Assembly: GCA_022704885.1 (NCBI GenBank)
Contig: JAKJFO010000044.1
Coordinates: 1 to 23,098, forward strand
Origin: Candidatus Rifleibacteriota bacterium
Lineage (GTDB): Bacteria > Riflebacteria > Ozemobacteria > Ozemobacterales > Ozemobacteraceae
DNA: 23,098 nucleotides
Direction: 5' to 3'
Part shown: one piece after another, positions 1 to 7,596 of the stretch
Numbering within the stretch: the stretch's first letter is position 1
Layout of the letters: each line of letters opens with the position of its first letter
Notes under the pieces: generated by a model
Seen by the model: only the letters and a program-made list of their open reading frames with translations
What the model was told of the DNA's origin: nothing
Databases searched by the model: none
Translations under genes and position numbers: made by a program

Positions 1-786
1 GCGGATATCCCAGATTTTTGGCAGAACGATCAGAGTGCCGCTGGCTTCGGTAACGAAACGATGCACGTAGTGTGAACCCAGCACCCAGGCGATTTTTTCG
101 CGCGGCACACCAAGTTCTTCGACCGGTATCTCGGCCTGATTTTCGACATGGCGGAAGCGGCGGGTCATGCGGGCATGTGGCGTCAGCTTCCATTGATCGT
201 AGATGTCGAGATGGCAGGCCTTGCATGACTCAGAACCGGCAAAATTGCGGTTATCGAAGGCTTTCGGGCTGTGCAGGCTGCCGCTGAAAACTTCGGTGCC
301 GGGCGCGTGGCACTTGGCGCAGAGCTGCCCTTCATTGTTGGGATGATTCAGCAGAAAGGTGCTGAAATCGTCTTTGATGGCAGGACTTATCGCCAGCGGC
401 GCCCAGGGCTCGGAGGCTAGCGCGGCGGCATGCGGAGAATGGCAGGTGATACAGCTCATATACATGCCTTCTTCGAGAGGCAGATCGGTGCCGTTTTCGA
501 CCTTGATACCAGTCGGATGCAGGGTCATCGATTCCATCGAATGGCAATTTATGCACCATTGACCGGCGCCACGTTTGAGCCGGCGATCGACCGGCTGGCC
601 GGCAGTGGTTCCGGTAGCAGTTTCGGGGGGCATGTAATGGCAGACCATGCAGCCGGCTTCTTCAGCCAGCTTCTGATGGTCTTTGCTCTGCATCTGTGCC
701 GAAACCGATGAAGTACAGAGCAACGCGACCAGAATCAGGCAAAAAGCAGGGAATGCCTTATTAATAAAGATTTCAGCTGTTTTCAT
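1..786 (-). CDS. Multihaem c-type cytochrome, C-terminus cut by window edge
   Basis: The minus-strand frame opens with ATG at 786 and stays open to base 1, giving 262 residues. An N-terminal signal peptide (about residues 1-32, likely cleaved after a V-S-A motif) is followed by five CXXCH haem sites: CMVCH (46-50), CINCH (78-82), CITCH (112-116), CAKCH (156-160) and CKACH (188-192). The stretch after the fifth site (IYDQWKLTPHARM, then WVLGSHYVHRF) resembles the cytochrome c554-type domain of periplasmic or outer-surface multihaem cytochromes, so more haems may lie beyond the edge. The start overlaps the end of the HAMP gene by 14 bases, making it the last visible gene of the 3417-to-1 operon. 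The Shine-Dalgarno sequence is weak, which fits translational coupling. Electron transfer is known for the family; the redox partner cannot be told. Confidence 0.9.
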   Translation of the reverse strand, partial: MKTAEIFINKAFPAFCLILVALLCTSSVSAQMQSKDHQKLAEEAGCMVCHYMPPETATGTTAGQPVDRRLKRGAGQWCINCHSMESMTLHPTGIKVENGTDLPLEEGMYMSCITCHSPHAAALASEPWAPLAISPAIKDDFSTFLLNHPNNEGQLCAKCHAPGTEVFSGSLHSPKAFDNRNFAGSESCKACHLDIYDQWKLTPHARMTRRFRHVENQAEIPVEELGVPREKIAWVLGSHYVHRFVTEASGTLIVLPKIWDIR

Positions 787-1321
787 TACCAATTTCGATT
801 TCGTTGAGTATGTCTTCAATCTGAGTGGCAATCTGCGAAGAGTTCAGCTTCTCCTGGTCGATAGCAGTGCGTAATTTACGAAGCCTGACAAAACGCTGCC
901 GGTATTTGTCCTGCAGTTCGTTGACCGCCTCGCACAGCACCTGGCCCTCATCGCCCTCGCGCAGACGCAACGACGACTCTGCAAGCTTCCCTGAAGAAAG
1001 GCGACGCAGATGACCGGCAACCTTGAACATCGGCCCGATCAGGCGATGCGAGATAAACACGGTAATGATCAGCAGAAAAACGGTAATCAGCAGGAAACTC
1101 AGGCTGTTGGTGACTATTATGGCAGGTTTGAGGATTTCCCAGGTCGAGCGCAGGCGGTTATGCGCTGAAAGAAAGCCTTCCTGAATGTTTTTGCTGGTGA
1201 TCTGATAAAGAAAATAGCCATGCAGTATCGACCCGACAAACACCACCAGCGACATGAACGCCACCAGTCTGATCTGATAAGACGGCAGTATCAGGTAGTG
1301 CTTTCTCGTATGCTTCTCCAT
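773..1321 (-). CDS. Small two-TM protein with HAMP domain and no output domain
   Basis: This is a 182-residue membrane protein. TM1 is about residues 18-40, a short extracytoplasmic loop of about 26 residues follows, and TM2 is about 67-90. A HAMP-like region covers about 91-145, with the conserved Pro97 and a DEGQ motif at 124-127. The rest (about 145-178) is charged, probably coiled coil, and the protein ends there: no kinase, cyclase or chemotaxis signalling domain. ATG at 1321 has a strong AAGGGAG six bases upstream and lies 11 bases after the parvulin stop. The 3' end overlaps the cytochrome start. HAMP domains normally pass signals across the membrane. Here it may act as a scaffold or signal to a separate partner, which is inference. 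Confidence 0.8.
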   Translation of the reverse strand: MEKHTRKHYLILPSYQIRLVAFMSLVVFVGSILHGYFLYQITSKNIQEGFLSAHNRLRSTWEILKPAIIVTNSLSFLLITVFLLIITVFISHRLIGPMFKVAGHLRRLSSGKLAESSLRLREGDEGQVLCEAVNELQDKYRQRFVRLRKLRTAIDQEKLNSSQIATQIEDILNEIEIGNENS

Positions 1322-1332
1322 CTCGAACTCCC

Positions 1333-2298
1333 TTATTGACTTGAATCTGCAGCGCCGGGCCGTGATACAGTCTGGCAGCGCACCTGCAGAACAGGATTCA
1401 CCCAGTAATCAACCGAATTTCGCAATTCAACTATATACTTCATCAGGCGCCGACGGCGCAACTCTCGCAACTGCAGTTCGCGCTCGGCCTTTTCATGCTG
1501 AGCCGGGTCGATCTTCGGCCGTGCTGCCACCGAGAACAGATGCACACCGGCTTCATCGGCAAAGCCACGCACTACTTTTTCATCAGGTACTTCCAGCAGC
1601 TTTGCGAAAACATCGGCAGGAAAGTCGCCAGCCGACTTCCAGCCAATATCGCCTCCGACGCCGCGATAGAGAGAGCGACTCCAGCTGGCATTTAGATCGG
1701 CAAACGCAATGCCTGCTTCGTATTCGGCCAGCAGCTGCTGAGCATGTTCTTCATCGGAAACCAGTATGGTTTTCAGATGCAGTCGCTGCGGTGGCGCCGG
1801 AACATTCACCTTGATTTCAGCCAGTTCTGCCGGATGATATGTCGCTTCGGCAACTTCGCGGCGCGCTGCCGCTGCCAGTTCTTCGATCAAAAAAACAGCA
1901 CGGGCAAGCGTTTCATTGGCGTCACCCTTCGCAGCCGCCTGATCAAATACTGCGATTTTTCTGATGAATTCGGGGCGCCGGTCGAGACCGAGGCGCCGAC
2001 CGCCCTCGGCATAAAGCAGTGTATCGAAAAACTCAGATGCAAAAGCTGCAACATCGAGCTTTCTTGCCTGCACGCCCGAAATGGCCTGAATCTGCCTGAG
2101 TTCTTCGAGAGTGATTGTGGTCTGGCCGACCTTCATCGCGAGATCCTTGCGGCCAAGCAGGTAATCAAAATCAACATGCAGAAAGAACAGCATCAGCAGA
2201 AAGGTCAATCCCAGAAGCACGCCGATTACAGCAAAAACCATGCGCCTGGAAACCAGGATCATGTGATGATCGTCAAGCAGAGTGATCTTTTCGAACAT
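1333..2298 (-). CDS. Membrane-anchored PpiC/SurA-type peptidyl-prolyl isomerase
   Basis: The 321-residue protein has a short cytoplasmic N-terminus and one membrane anchor (about residues 20-42). A SurA/PrsA-like helical region follows (about 55-165), including a motif of the kind seen at the N-terminus of periplasmic parvulins (V-G-Q-T-T-I-T-L-E-E-L, 57-67). A parvulin rotamase domain covers about 172-260: RLHLKTILV, the FADLNASWS segment, GGDIGW and a final LFSVAAR strand. It probably catalyses X-Pro isomerisation and chaperones exported proteins outside the inner membrane. ATG at 2298 lies two bases after the upstream thioredoxin stop, with AAGG upstream. Lying between two thioredoxins and a multihaem cytochrome, it most likely serves cytochrome folding, which is inference. 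Confidence 0.87.
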   Translation of the reverse strand: MFEKITLLDDHHMILVSRRMVFAVIGVLLGLTFLLMLFFLHVDFDYLLGRKDLAMKVGQTTITLEELRQIQAISGVQARKLDVAAFASEFFDTLLYAEGGRRLGLDRRPEFIRKIAVFDQAAAKGDANETLARAVFLIEELAAAARREVAEATYHPAELAEIKVNVPAPPQRLHLKTILVSDEEHAQQLLAEYEAGIAFADLNASWSRSLYRGVGGDIGWKSAGDFPADVFAKLLEVPDEKVVRGFADEAGVHLFSVAARPKIDPAQHEKAERELQLRELRRRRLMKYIVELRNSVDYWVNPVLQVRCQTVSRPGAADSSQ

Positions 2299-2300
2299 AT

Positions 2301-2918
2301 TCAGTGACCTTCACAGCTGGCAGGCGTCGATGCCGGCGGTTTCGCCAGCGCATCAAAACCAGCAAAAAACTTGTCGATATCGAGGGGTCCCTGACCCGAC
2401 CAGGCGATCTTTCCGTCAGGAGCGACGATAAAAACCGAGGGCGTCATGACCACCCCCCATTTATCGGCTACTTCGTAAGAATCCGAAGCCACTCTTTCCA
2501 TTAATACAGTGTGTTTGAGATCACGCAGGCGACAGAAGTTCATCAGCGCCTTCTGCATGCGGACCGTATCGAGCGACACAAAAAACACCTTCAACCCGGT
2601 CTGTGCGTAATCTGCCAGACGGGCCTGCACAGCCGGCATTTCTTCAACACACGAGTGGCAGAACAGCGACCAGAAAAAAACCATGTTCCACTCACCCGCC
2701 ACCGGAAACTGATGCGCAACATTGTCGATCGCATCGAGAGAATTGACCGGCGCCACCTGACCCGGCGCCAGCAGTTTGCTGCCAGAAGCCACTTCAGCAG
2801 CCGGCAATACGACTGCCAGGCTCAACCCAAGCATCAGCACGAACGCCGGCAACCGGCATCTTTTACATAAACCGGCCAGAATCAGAACAGCAGTCTTAAA
2901 GATGTGATTTGATGGCAA
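2301..2918 (-). CDS. TlpA-family thioredoxin-like protein (CHSC active site), TTG start
   Basis: This is a secreted or membrane-anchored thioredoxin fold of the TlpA/ResA/CcmG type. The active-site motif is FWSLFCHSC, with cysteines at residues 87 and 90 of the 205-residue form. The MTPSVF segment carries the expected cis-proline, and the next strand is FIVAPDGKIAW. Hydrophobic segments at about residues 8-17 and 26-40 act as signal or anchor. I prefer the TTG at 2918 because AAGGAG lies seven bases before it. An in-frame ATG at 2963 would add 15 residues, but has poor ribosome-binding context and a longer overlap with the upstream gene. Likely role: thiol reduction on the outer side of the membrane, probably of cytochrome CXXCH sites (inference from the operon). 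Confidence 0.85.
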   Translation of the reverse strand: MPSNHIFKTAVLILAGLCKRCRLPAFVLMLGLSLAVVLPAAEVASGSKLLAPGQVAPVNSLDAIDNVAHQFPVAGEWNMVFFWSLFCHSCVEEMPAVQARLADYAQTGLKVFFVSLDTVRMQKALMNFCRLRDLKHTVLMERVASDSYEVADKWGVVMTPSVFIVAPDGKIAWSGQGPLDIDKFFAGFDALAKPPASTPASCEGH

Positions 2919-3417
2919 GTTCAATCTCCTTTTCGCCTTCTGGCGCATAACCGAGATGGTCATAAAGAATTTTTCCCTGGCGGTTAACCAGCACGGTACG
3001 CGGCAGAACAGTAATATTATAAGTCTTGATCAGCGTGCCCTGCTCATCGACTGCCAGCATGTAAGGAATCTGCTGAGGATATTTTTTGACAAAACGCTGA
3101 ATTTTGGCAGGCGGATAGCCAGGCGGGTGAATGCCGATTATCGTCATTTTATTTTTGAGCTCTTCGTGAAGTCTTATGATAAAAGGAATTTCTTCGATAC
3201 AGGTGCCGCAGGTCACCGACCAGAAAACCAGCAACAGCGGTTTCTCGACGAACTGCCCGGCCAGTCTGAACTTCTGACCCGAGAAATTTGACAGAGTGAC
3301 ACCTTCGAGCGAAGACAGACTGCCCGGCTCAGAGTCGGGGATAAAGAAATATATCAGCGGAAAGCTGACTATCGCCAGCAGCAGCAGTATCATCTGGTTA
3401 CGGTTCATCTCTGCCAC
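2896..3417 (-). CDS. TlpA/ResA-like thiol-disulfide oxidoreductase (CGTC)
   Basis: The 173-residue protein has one N-terminal anchor (about residues 8-26) and a periplasmic thioredoxin domain. The active site is FWSVTCGTCIEEIPF, with cysteines at 70 and 73; ITVLPRTVLV carries the cis-proline, and the last strand is VNRQGKILYDHLGY. The family keeps cysteines reduced outside the cytoplasm, as in cytochrome c maturation. It is the first gene of the minus-strand redox/cytochrome operon and overlaps the second thioredoxin by 23 bases. The start is uncertain: GTG at 3417 or ATG at 3408, three codons later, neither with a convincing Shine-Dalgarno. A perfect palindrome sits 17 bases upstream of the GTG. 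Confidence 0.87.
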   Translation of the reverse strand: MAEMNRNQMILLLLAIVSFPLIYFFIPDSEPGSLSSLEGVTLSNFSGQKFRLAGQFVEKPLLLVFWSVTCGTCIEEIPFIIRLHEELKNKMTIIGIHPPGYPPAKIQRFVKKYPQQIPYMLAVDEQGTLIKTYNITVLPRTVLVNRQGKILYDHLGYAPEGEKEIELAIKSHL

Positions 3418-3434
3418 TATACAGCAAACCGCCG

Positions 3435-3454
3435 CAAAATTTAACTAAATTTTG
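3435..3454. promoter_or_regulatory. Perfect 20-bp palindrome upstream of the redox/cytochrome operon
   Basis: CAAAATTTAACTAAATTTTG has two 9-base arms that are exact reverse complements around a central AC. It is strikingly AT-rich between GC-rich flanks (GCCG before, GCCGG after) and lies 17 bases before the GTG start of the first thioredoxin gene. Position and symmetry suggest an operator for a dimeric regulator; no regulator gene is nearby. No T-tract or GC stem supports a terminator. Confidence 0.45.
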
Positions 3455-3544
3455 GCCGGAGCGGGGCTGTGGTAATTCTGCCGGGTAGTCTTACAGACAA
3501 TGAGATTAGTTCAGAGCTGGCTTTTTGGCCATAGATGGCCTCAT

Positions 3545-3727
3545 TCATTTGCGCCACAGGAATGGTGAGCAAATGTGATGCCTTCGGCATACCGCTTCGT
3601 CGGGCTGACGCCCTCCTCGCAATGATTGAAATGACGGTGCATAAGCCTCTGCTTCGCGCCTCTGTGGCTTTGTGAGAAAAATCTTTTCAATCAGAGAAAA
3701 AATAGCGCGGAATGAGAAAAGATGCAT
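3545..3727. repeat. Intergenic repeat island 1
   Basis: The 310-base gap between the redox operon and the RDD gene has no credible gene. It contains a 5-bp-stem hairpin, ATGCC-TTC-GGCAT (3578-3590), followed by GCTTCGTCGGGCTGACGCCC and CTCCTCGCAATGA, which is the right half of the TCATTGCGAG-type element seen whole at 9826-10186. Next is the module CGCGCCTCTGTGGCTTTGTG (3655-3674), related to copies at 10245 and 11578. A short inverted pair ATCTTTTC/GAAAAGAT (3681-3688 and 3716-3723) lies next to the RDD stop. The left half of the palindromic element is missing here, so this copy looks truncated. Confidence 0.65.
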
Positions 3728-4348
3728 TCATTCCCAGGCGACGATGGTACCGGCGAGCTCGTCACCCCAGCGGCGGTTTCTTTCGCCACTGTAGATGCGG
3801 TAAATCTCGTAGCAGTTCGCCGCAAAAGTGATAAGCATAAGTGGCATCACGATGAGAAGAGTGCCGACAATGCCGATGATCGGAATCATTGCAAAAAGGC
3901 TGCCCAGCGCTGACACGACATAAGGCATGGCAAGAACTGCGTTACGTTGAATCGACTGTTTGATGGTAATCGGTTTGCCCTGCAGATCGGTAACTCTGAT
4001 GTTCATTGCCTTTTTGCCCGGTGTCTGGCTGTCGAGTTCGCCGGCTTTAAAAGGCATATCCTTGACGAGAATGACCGCTGCTGCTGCCATGAACACAAAA
4101 AAGCTGAAGATCGACCCGAGAAAATGCGGCAAGACAAAAGCCGCAATGAGAATCAGCACCGAAGAAACCACGCCGACGAGCACCAGATCGATAAATGTTG
4201 CCAGCAGACGCTTCTGAAGAATCTGGTCGAGATGGAAACTTACAGCGCCACCGCCAGCTGCCGCCGGGCTTGCAGTTCCGGCCGGTTTGCCCGTCTGCCC
4301 GGTATTTGCGGTCGCCTGAGCGGCGTTCTTGTTTTCAGCCTCAGCCAT
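3728..4348 (-). CDS. RDD-family integral membrane protein
   Basis: The 206-residue protein begins with a low-complexity Ala/Thr/Gly-rich cytoplasmic tail (about residues 1-37). The RDD hallmark follows: KRLLATFIDLVL carries the Arg and Asp residues in the first membrane helix. The loop motif TPGKKAMNIRVTD is typical of the family, then come hydrophobic helices at about residues 50-72, 75-94, 138-158 and 160-185. The RDD family is widespread and its functions are mostly unknown; some members are linked to ion or solute transport. The ATG at 4348 has a strong GGAGGA eight bases upstream, and a good promoter lies at 4408-4437. It appears monocistronic. Confidence 0.88.
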   Translation of the reverse strand: MAEAENKNAAQATANTGQTGKPAGTASPAAAGGGAVSFHLDQILQKRLLATFIDLVLVGVVSSVLILIAAFVLPHFLGSIFSFFVFMAAAAVILVKDMPFKAGELDSQTPGKKAMNIRVTDLQGKPITIKQSIQRNAVLAMPYVVSALGSLFAMIPIIGIVGTLLIVMPLMLITFAANCYEIYRIYSGERNRRWGDELAGTIVAWE

Positions 4349-4407
4349 CTTGTTAAATCCTCCGAAACATCGTAAATTTGACCAGCCTGCCTTACGTGTC
4401 AGGCATG

Positions 4408-4437
4408 ATTATACTATCAATACAGGTCAGGCTACAA
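4408..4437 (-). promoter_or_regulatory. Probable sigma-70 promoter for the RDD gene
   Basis: Read on the minus strand, a TTGTAG -35 (4432-4437) is followed after 18 bases by a perfect TATAAT -10 (4408-4413). Transcription would start near 4401, giving a leader of about 50 bases that contains the GGAGGA site. Confidence 0.55.
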
Positions 4438-4534
4438 TAATATGTTGACCGTCATAAAAAAAGTTTTTCGCACCGGCCGAAAGTTCGCTGCATTCGTGCC
4501 GCTAACCTTTTCGACAGGAGACCGCTGATCAGTT

Positions 4535-4999
4535 ATGAAAATCGGAATAATTTCTGACACACACGTCACCAGTCCGGTGAACTGTGTGGTGCCAGACTGG
4601 ATCGCCAACGCGTTCGCAGGAGTCAACATGATAGTGCATGCCGGTGATGTCGAGCACCCCGAATACCTCGAAGCCCTCAAAGACATTGCTCCGGTCTACG
4701 CGGTTCGCGGCAACTGCGATCGCCAAGCCTTTTCGACCCCCGAGAGCATCTCTGTCGAGATCGGCTGCGGCCTGCTCACAGCAGCTCATCGCGCACCCGT
4801 CGCCCGCCAGGCCCTTTCCTCGCAAAGCCGCGTCATGGTCTATGGCCACACTCATATCTCGCTGATCAACGACGAAGGAAACCTGCTGGTGATCAACCCC
4901 GGTAGTCCGACCCAGCCTCGCGGCGGATTGCCCGCTTCTGTAGCGGTTCTTGAAGTCAGAGGCGACGAACTTTACGCAGAATTAAAGGTGCAACCCTGA
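4535..4999 (+). CDS. YfcE/MJ0936-type metallophosphoesterase
   Basis: The compact 154-residue protein carries the full metal-binding set of small calcineurin-like phosphoesterases: SDTH (residues 7-10), HAGDVEH, the GNCD motif, a His in LLTAAH and the terminal GHTH, followed by INPGS. Length and motif order match the YfcE/MJ0936 group, which hydrolyses phosphodiesters with a two-metal centre in the cytoplasm. The natural substrate is not predictable. An AGGAG lies 14 bases before the ATG, further than usual. It is 47 bases ahead of the ABC binding-protein gene and may be the first gene of that operon. The link to peptide uptake is unclear. Confidence 0.9.
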   Translation: MKIGIISDTHVTSPVNCVVPDWIANAFAGVNMIVHAGDVEHPEYLEALKDIAPVYAVRGNCDRQAFSTPESISVEIGCGLLTAAHRAPVARQALSSQSRVMVYGHTHISLINDEGNLLVINPGSPTQPRGGLPASVAVLEVRGDELYAELKVQP

Positions 5000-5046
5000 C
5001 TTGCCGATGATTAGAAAAGAGAAAAAAATCATATCAAGGTGGCAAC

Positions 5047-6645
5047 ATGAAACGAATTCTCTTTTCGACGGCTTTTGTCTGTGTCATGGTCATGGCAGCC
5101 AATCTGCTGCTGAGTACACCTGCCGAGACCAACCCTTCCAGCTTCAGAGGTGTATTCTCCGGATACCTGTCGTCGGAACCTTCCAACCTTGACCCGGCGC
5201 GCGGCGTAGATGTCAACGAGGCCAGCATTCAGGCCAAAGTTTTTGACGGTCTCGTGCGCTATGACGAAAAGATGCGGCTTGTCGGTAATCTCGCCGAATC
5301 CTGGACCGTGTCGCCCGATGGCAAAGAACTCGTATTCAAGCTCAAACAGAATGTATTCTTTCACGACGGCCAGGCTCTGACCTCAAGCGACGTCGTATTC
5401 TCTCTCGATCGCATTCTCGACCCGACCGTGGGTTCGCCCCGCACCTGGGTGCTCGAAAAAGTCGAAGGAGCCACCGAACGCATGCGCGGCGAAACTGACC
5501 GCGTTGCCGGCATCACCGCAGTCGATGACTTCACGGTTTCGATCAAGCTCAGCGCGCCATTTGCCCCATTCCTGTGCCTTCTCAGCATGCCGGCCTGCTA
5601 CATTCTACCTTCTGGCAGCGCAAGTGCGATCAGTGACCGCAGTTTCTTCGAAAAGCCCTTTGGCACCGGCCCGTTCAAAATCACCGAACGTGTTCGCGAC
5701 AGTCATATCAGACTCGCGGCCAATGCCGCATATCATGGCACCAGAGCACGTCTGGCCCGCATGGACATACGCATCATTCCCGAAAACATGAAAGCGGAAA
5801 TGGAATTCGAAAGCGGCAACCTCGACATGCTGCAGCTCTATCCCGCCAATTACGAGCGTTTCAAGTCCGATCCCGACTTTGCCGCCCGCATCACCGATGT
5901 TCCTTCGCTCAATGTATTTTATATCGGCTTCAACAATCAGACTGCGCCATTCGATGATGTCAGAGTCCGCCGCGCTCTCAACATGCTGGTCGATCGCGAA
6001 AAGATCATCAAGGCAGTCTATCAGGGCCGCGCCGTCTCCGCCAACGGCAGCATACCGCCTGGCATCAGCGGATATACAGAAGGCAGCAACGGGCTCGAAT
6101 ACAACCCTGAAGAAGGCCGCCGTCTGCTTAAAGAAGCCGGCTATTCTAAAGACAGGCCGCTCACTTTCGACCTCTACCAGCGCTCTTCGCAGTCAGCATT
6201 CGAGATTACGCGTCTGCTGCAGGGCGAACTGAAAAAGCACGGTGTCGTCATCAACCTCAAACCCATGGAATGGAGTGCCCTCAAGGACGCCGTCAGCAAA
6301 GGCGAAGCGCCTGCCTTTTATATGAGCTGGTTCGGCGATTACCCTGACGGCGAAAATTTCCTCTTTCCGGTGTTTCATTCAAGCAACTGGGGCTCTGGCG
6401 GTAACCGCGCCCGTTTCAAGAACGAAGAAATCGATCGTATGATCGAAGATTCAGTGAAAATTCAGGATGCCGATCGCCGTTCTGAAGCTTACAGCCGCAT
6501 CAACCGCAAAATTGCCGAGCACGCGCCATGGATTTACCTCTGGCACGCCAGCGAAAGTTATCTGACCAGCAAAAAGGTCAGCAACATGGATTTCTCACCG
6601 ATGTTTTTCTGCGACAACGCCTTAACGCTGACCGTCAAAGAATAA
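5047..6645 (+). CDS. ABC transporter substrate-binding protein, family 5 (peptide type)
   Basis: The 532-residue exported protein has a signal peptide (about residues 1-28; Lys-Arg then a hydrophobic run; no lipobox cysteine). The family 5 (DppA/OppA) pattern is clear: SEPSNLDPARGVD near the start, VFDGLVRYD, LAESWTVSPDG, the family signature around FKLKQNVFFHDGQALTSSDV, and later VRRALNMLVDREKI and NPEEGRRLLKEAGY. It would capture oligopeptides or related solutes and deliver them to the permeases encoded next. AAGGTGG lies just before the ATG. The permease start codon follows the stop immediately, so translation is probably coupled. The gamma-glutamyl hydrolase at the end of the operon hints at gamma-glutamyl compounds as ligand, which is inference. 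Confidence 0.93.
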   Translation: MKRILFSTAFVCVMVMAANLLLSTPAETNPSSFRGVFSGYLSSEPSNLDPARGVDVNEASIQAKVFDGLVRYDEKMRLVGNLAESWTVSPDGKELVFKLKQNVFFHDGQALTSSDVVFSLDRILDPTVGSPRTWVLEKVEGATERMRGETDRVAGITAVDDFTVSIKLSAPFAPFLCLLSMPACYILPSGSASAISDRSFFEKPFGTGPFKITERVRDSHIRLAANAAYHGTRARLARMDIRIIPENMKAEMEFESGNLDMLQLYPANYERFKSDPDFAARITDVPSLNVFYIGFNNQTAPFDDVRVRRALNMLVDREKIIKAVYQGRAVSANGSIPPGISGYTEGSNGLEYNPEEGRRLLKEAGYSKDRPLTFDLYQRSSQSAFEITRLLQGELKKHGVVINLKPMEWSALKDAVSKGEAPAFYMSWFGDYPDGENFLFPVFHSSNWGSGGNRARFKNEEIDRMIEDSVKIQDADRRSEAYSRINRKIAEHAPWIYLWHASESYLTSKKVSNMDFSPMFFCDNALTLTVKE

Positions 6646-7596
6646 ATGCTCGAATTCACGCTCAGAAGACTTGCCGCCACCATACCAGTTCTTCTGGGCA
6701 TTCTGCTCATCGCATTTGTCGTTCTTTATCTGATTCCGGGCGACCCGGCGCAGACGATCGCCGGCCCGAGAGCCGATGCCGCGACACTTGCCCGCATCGC
6801 CGACGAAATGGGCCTCGATCAGCCAGTGCACCAGCGTTTTCTGTCATACCTCAAACGCATCAGCCGCGGCGATCTCGGCGGTTCGGTGGTTTCGGGCAAA
6901 CCGGTTCTCGAATCGGTCATCGAAAAATTACCCTACACCCTCAAACTCGCAGCGCTTGCCATGACTTTTTCGATCGTTCTCGGCATTCTCGCCGGTATCA
7001 TCAGCGCGATTACCCAGGGGCGCTGGCTCGACCGCATCTGCACCGTCTTTTCGGTCACCGGCATCAGTATTCCCGTTTTTCTTTCAGGTCTGGTGTTTCT
7101 CTACGTTTTCGCGGTCAGACTCAAATGGTTCCCATCATCAGGCTTTGCCGCCGAGGACTCGCTGCTGCCCTTCATTCTGCCAGCGTTCACGCTGGGCATA
7201 CGCTCAGCCGCATTTCTGGCACGCATTGTGCGCAGCAGCATGATCGAAGTGCTCAATCAGGATTTCATCAGAACCGCGCGCGCCAAAGGCCTCAGCCCGG
7301 CACGAATACTGTTCCGGCATGGCCTGGTTAACGCGCTGATCCCGGTCATAACCGTCATCGGCCTCGATCTGTCGAGCTATCTCAATGGCTCGGTCATCGT
7401 CGAAACCATCTTCGACCTGCCGGGCATCGGCCGCTTCGCCATGGATGCGATTCTGCAGCGTGATTACCCGGTCATCCAGGGCATCGTACTGCTTGGTGCG
7501 CTGGTTTTCATAATGGTCAATCTGGCAGTCGACCTGCTCTACGCCTGGATCAACCCGAAAATTCGTGACGAAATGCTGGGGAGACTGGCCCGATGA
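6646..7596 (+). CDS. ABC transporter permease, DppB/OppB type
   Basis: The 316-residue inner-membrane protein has the DppB layout. The first helix at about residues 9-31 ends in LIPGDPAQ, a typical DppB motif, and a large extracytoplasmic loop follows (GLDQPVHQRFLSYL, GDLGGS). The six-helix core carries the EAA-type coupling segment DFIRTARAKGLSPARILFRH (residues 206-225), and the end has LPGIGRFAMDAILQRDYPVI. It starts directly after the binding-protein stop and overlaps the next permease by four bases (ATGA). It pairs with the DppC-type subunit to form the channel. Confidence 0.93.
   Translation: MLEFTLRRLAATIPVLLGILLIAFVVLYLIPGDPAQTIAGPRADAATLARIADEMGLDQPVHQRFLSYLKRISRGDLGGSVVSGKPVLESVIEKLPYTLKLAALAMTFSIVLGILAGIISAITQGRWLDRICTVFSVTGISIPVFLSGLVFLYVFAVRLKWFPSSGFAAEDSLLPFILPAFTLGIRSAAFLARIVRSSMIEVLNQDFIRTARAKGLSPARILFRHGLVNALIPVITVIGLDLSSYLNGSVIVETIFDLPGIGRFAMDAILQRDYPVIQGIVLLGALVFIMVNLAVDLLYAWINPKIRDEMLGRLAR

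Noticed and set aside
6528..7331. Plus-strand frame of 267 codons overlapping the first permease
   Set aside because: It is out of frame with the DppB gene, very rich in Arg/His/Ser/Pro and has no family features; it is a shadow of the permease.
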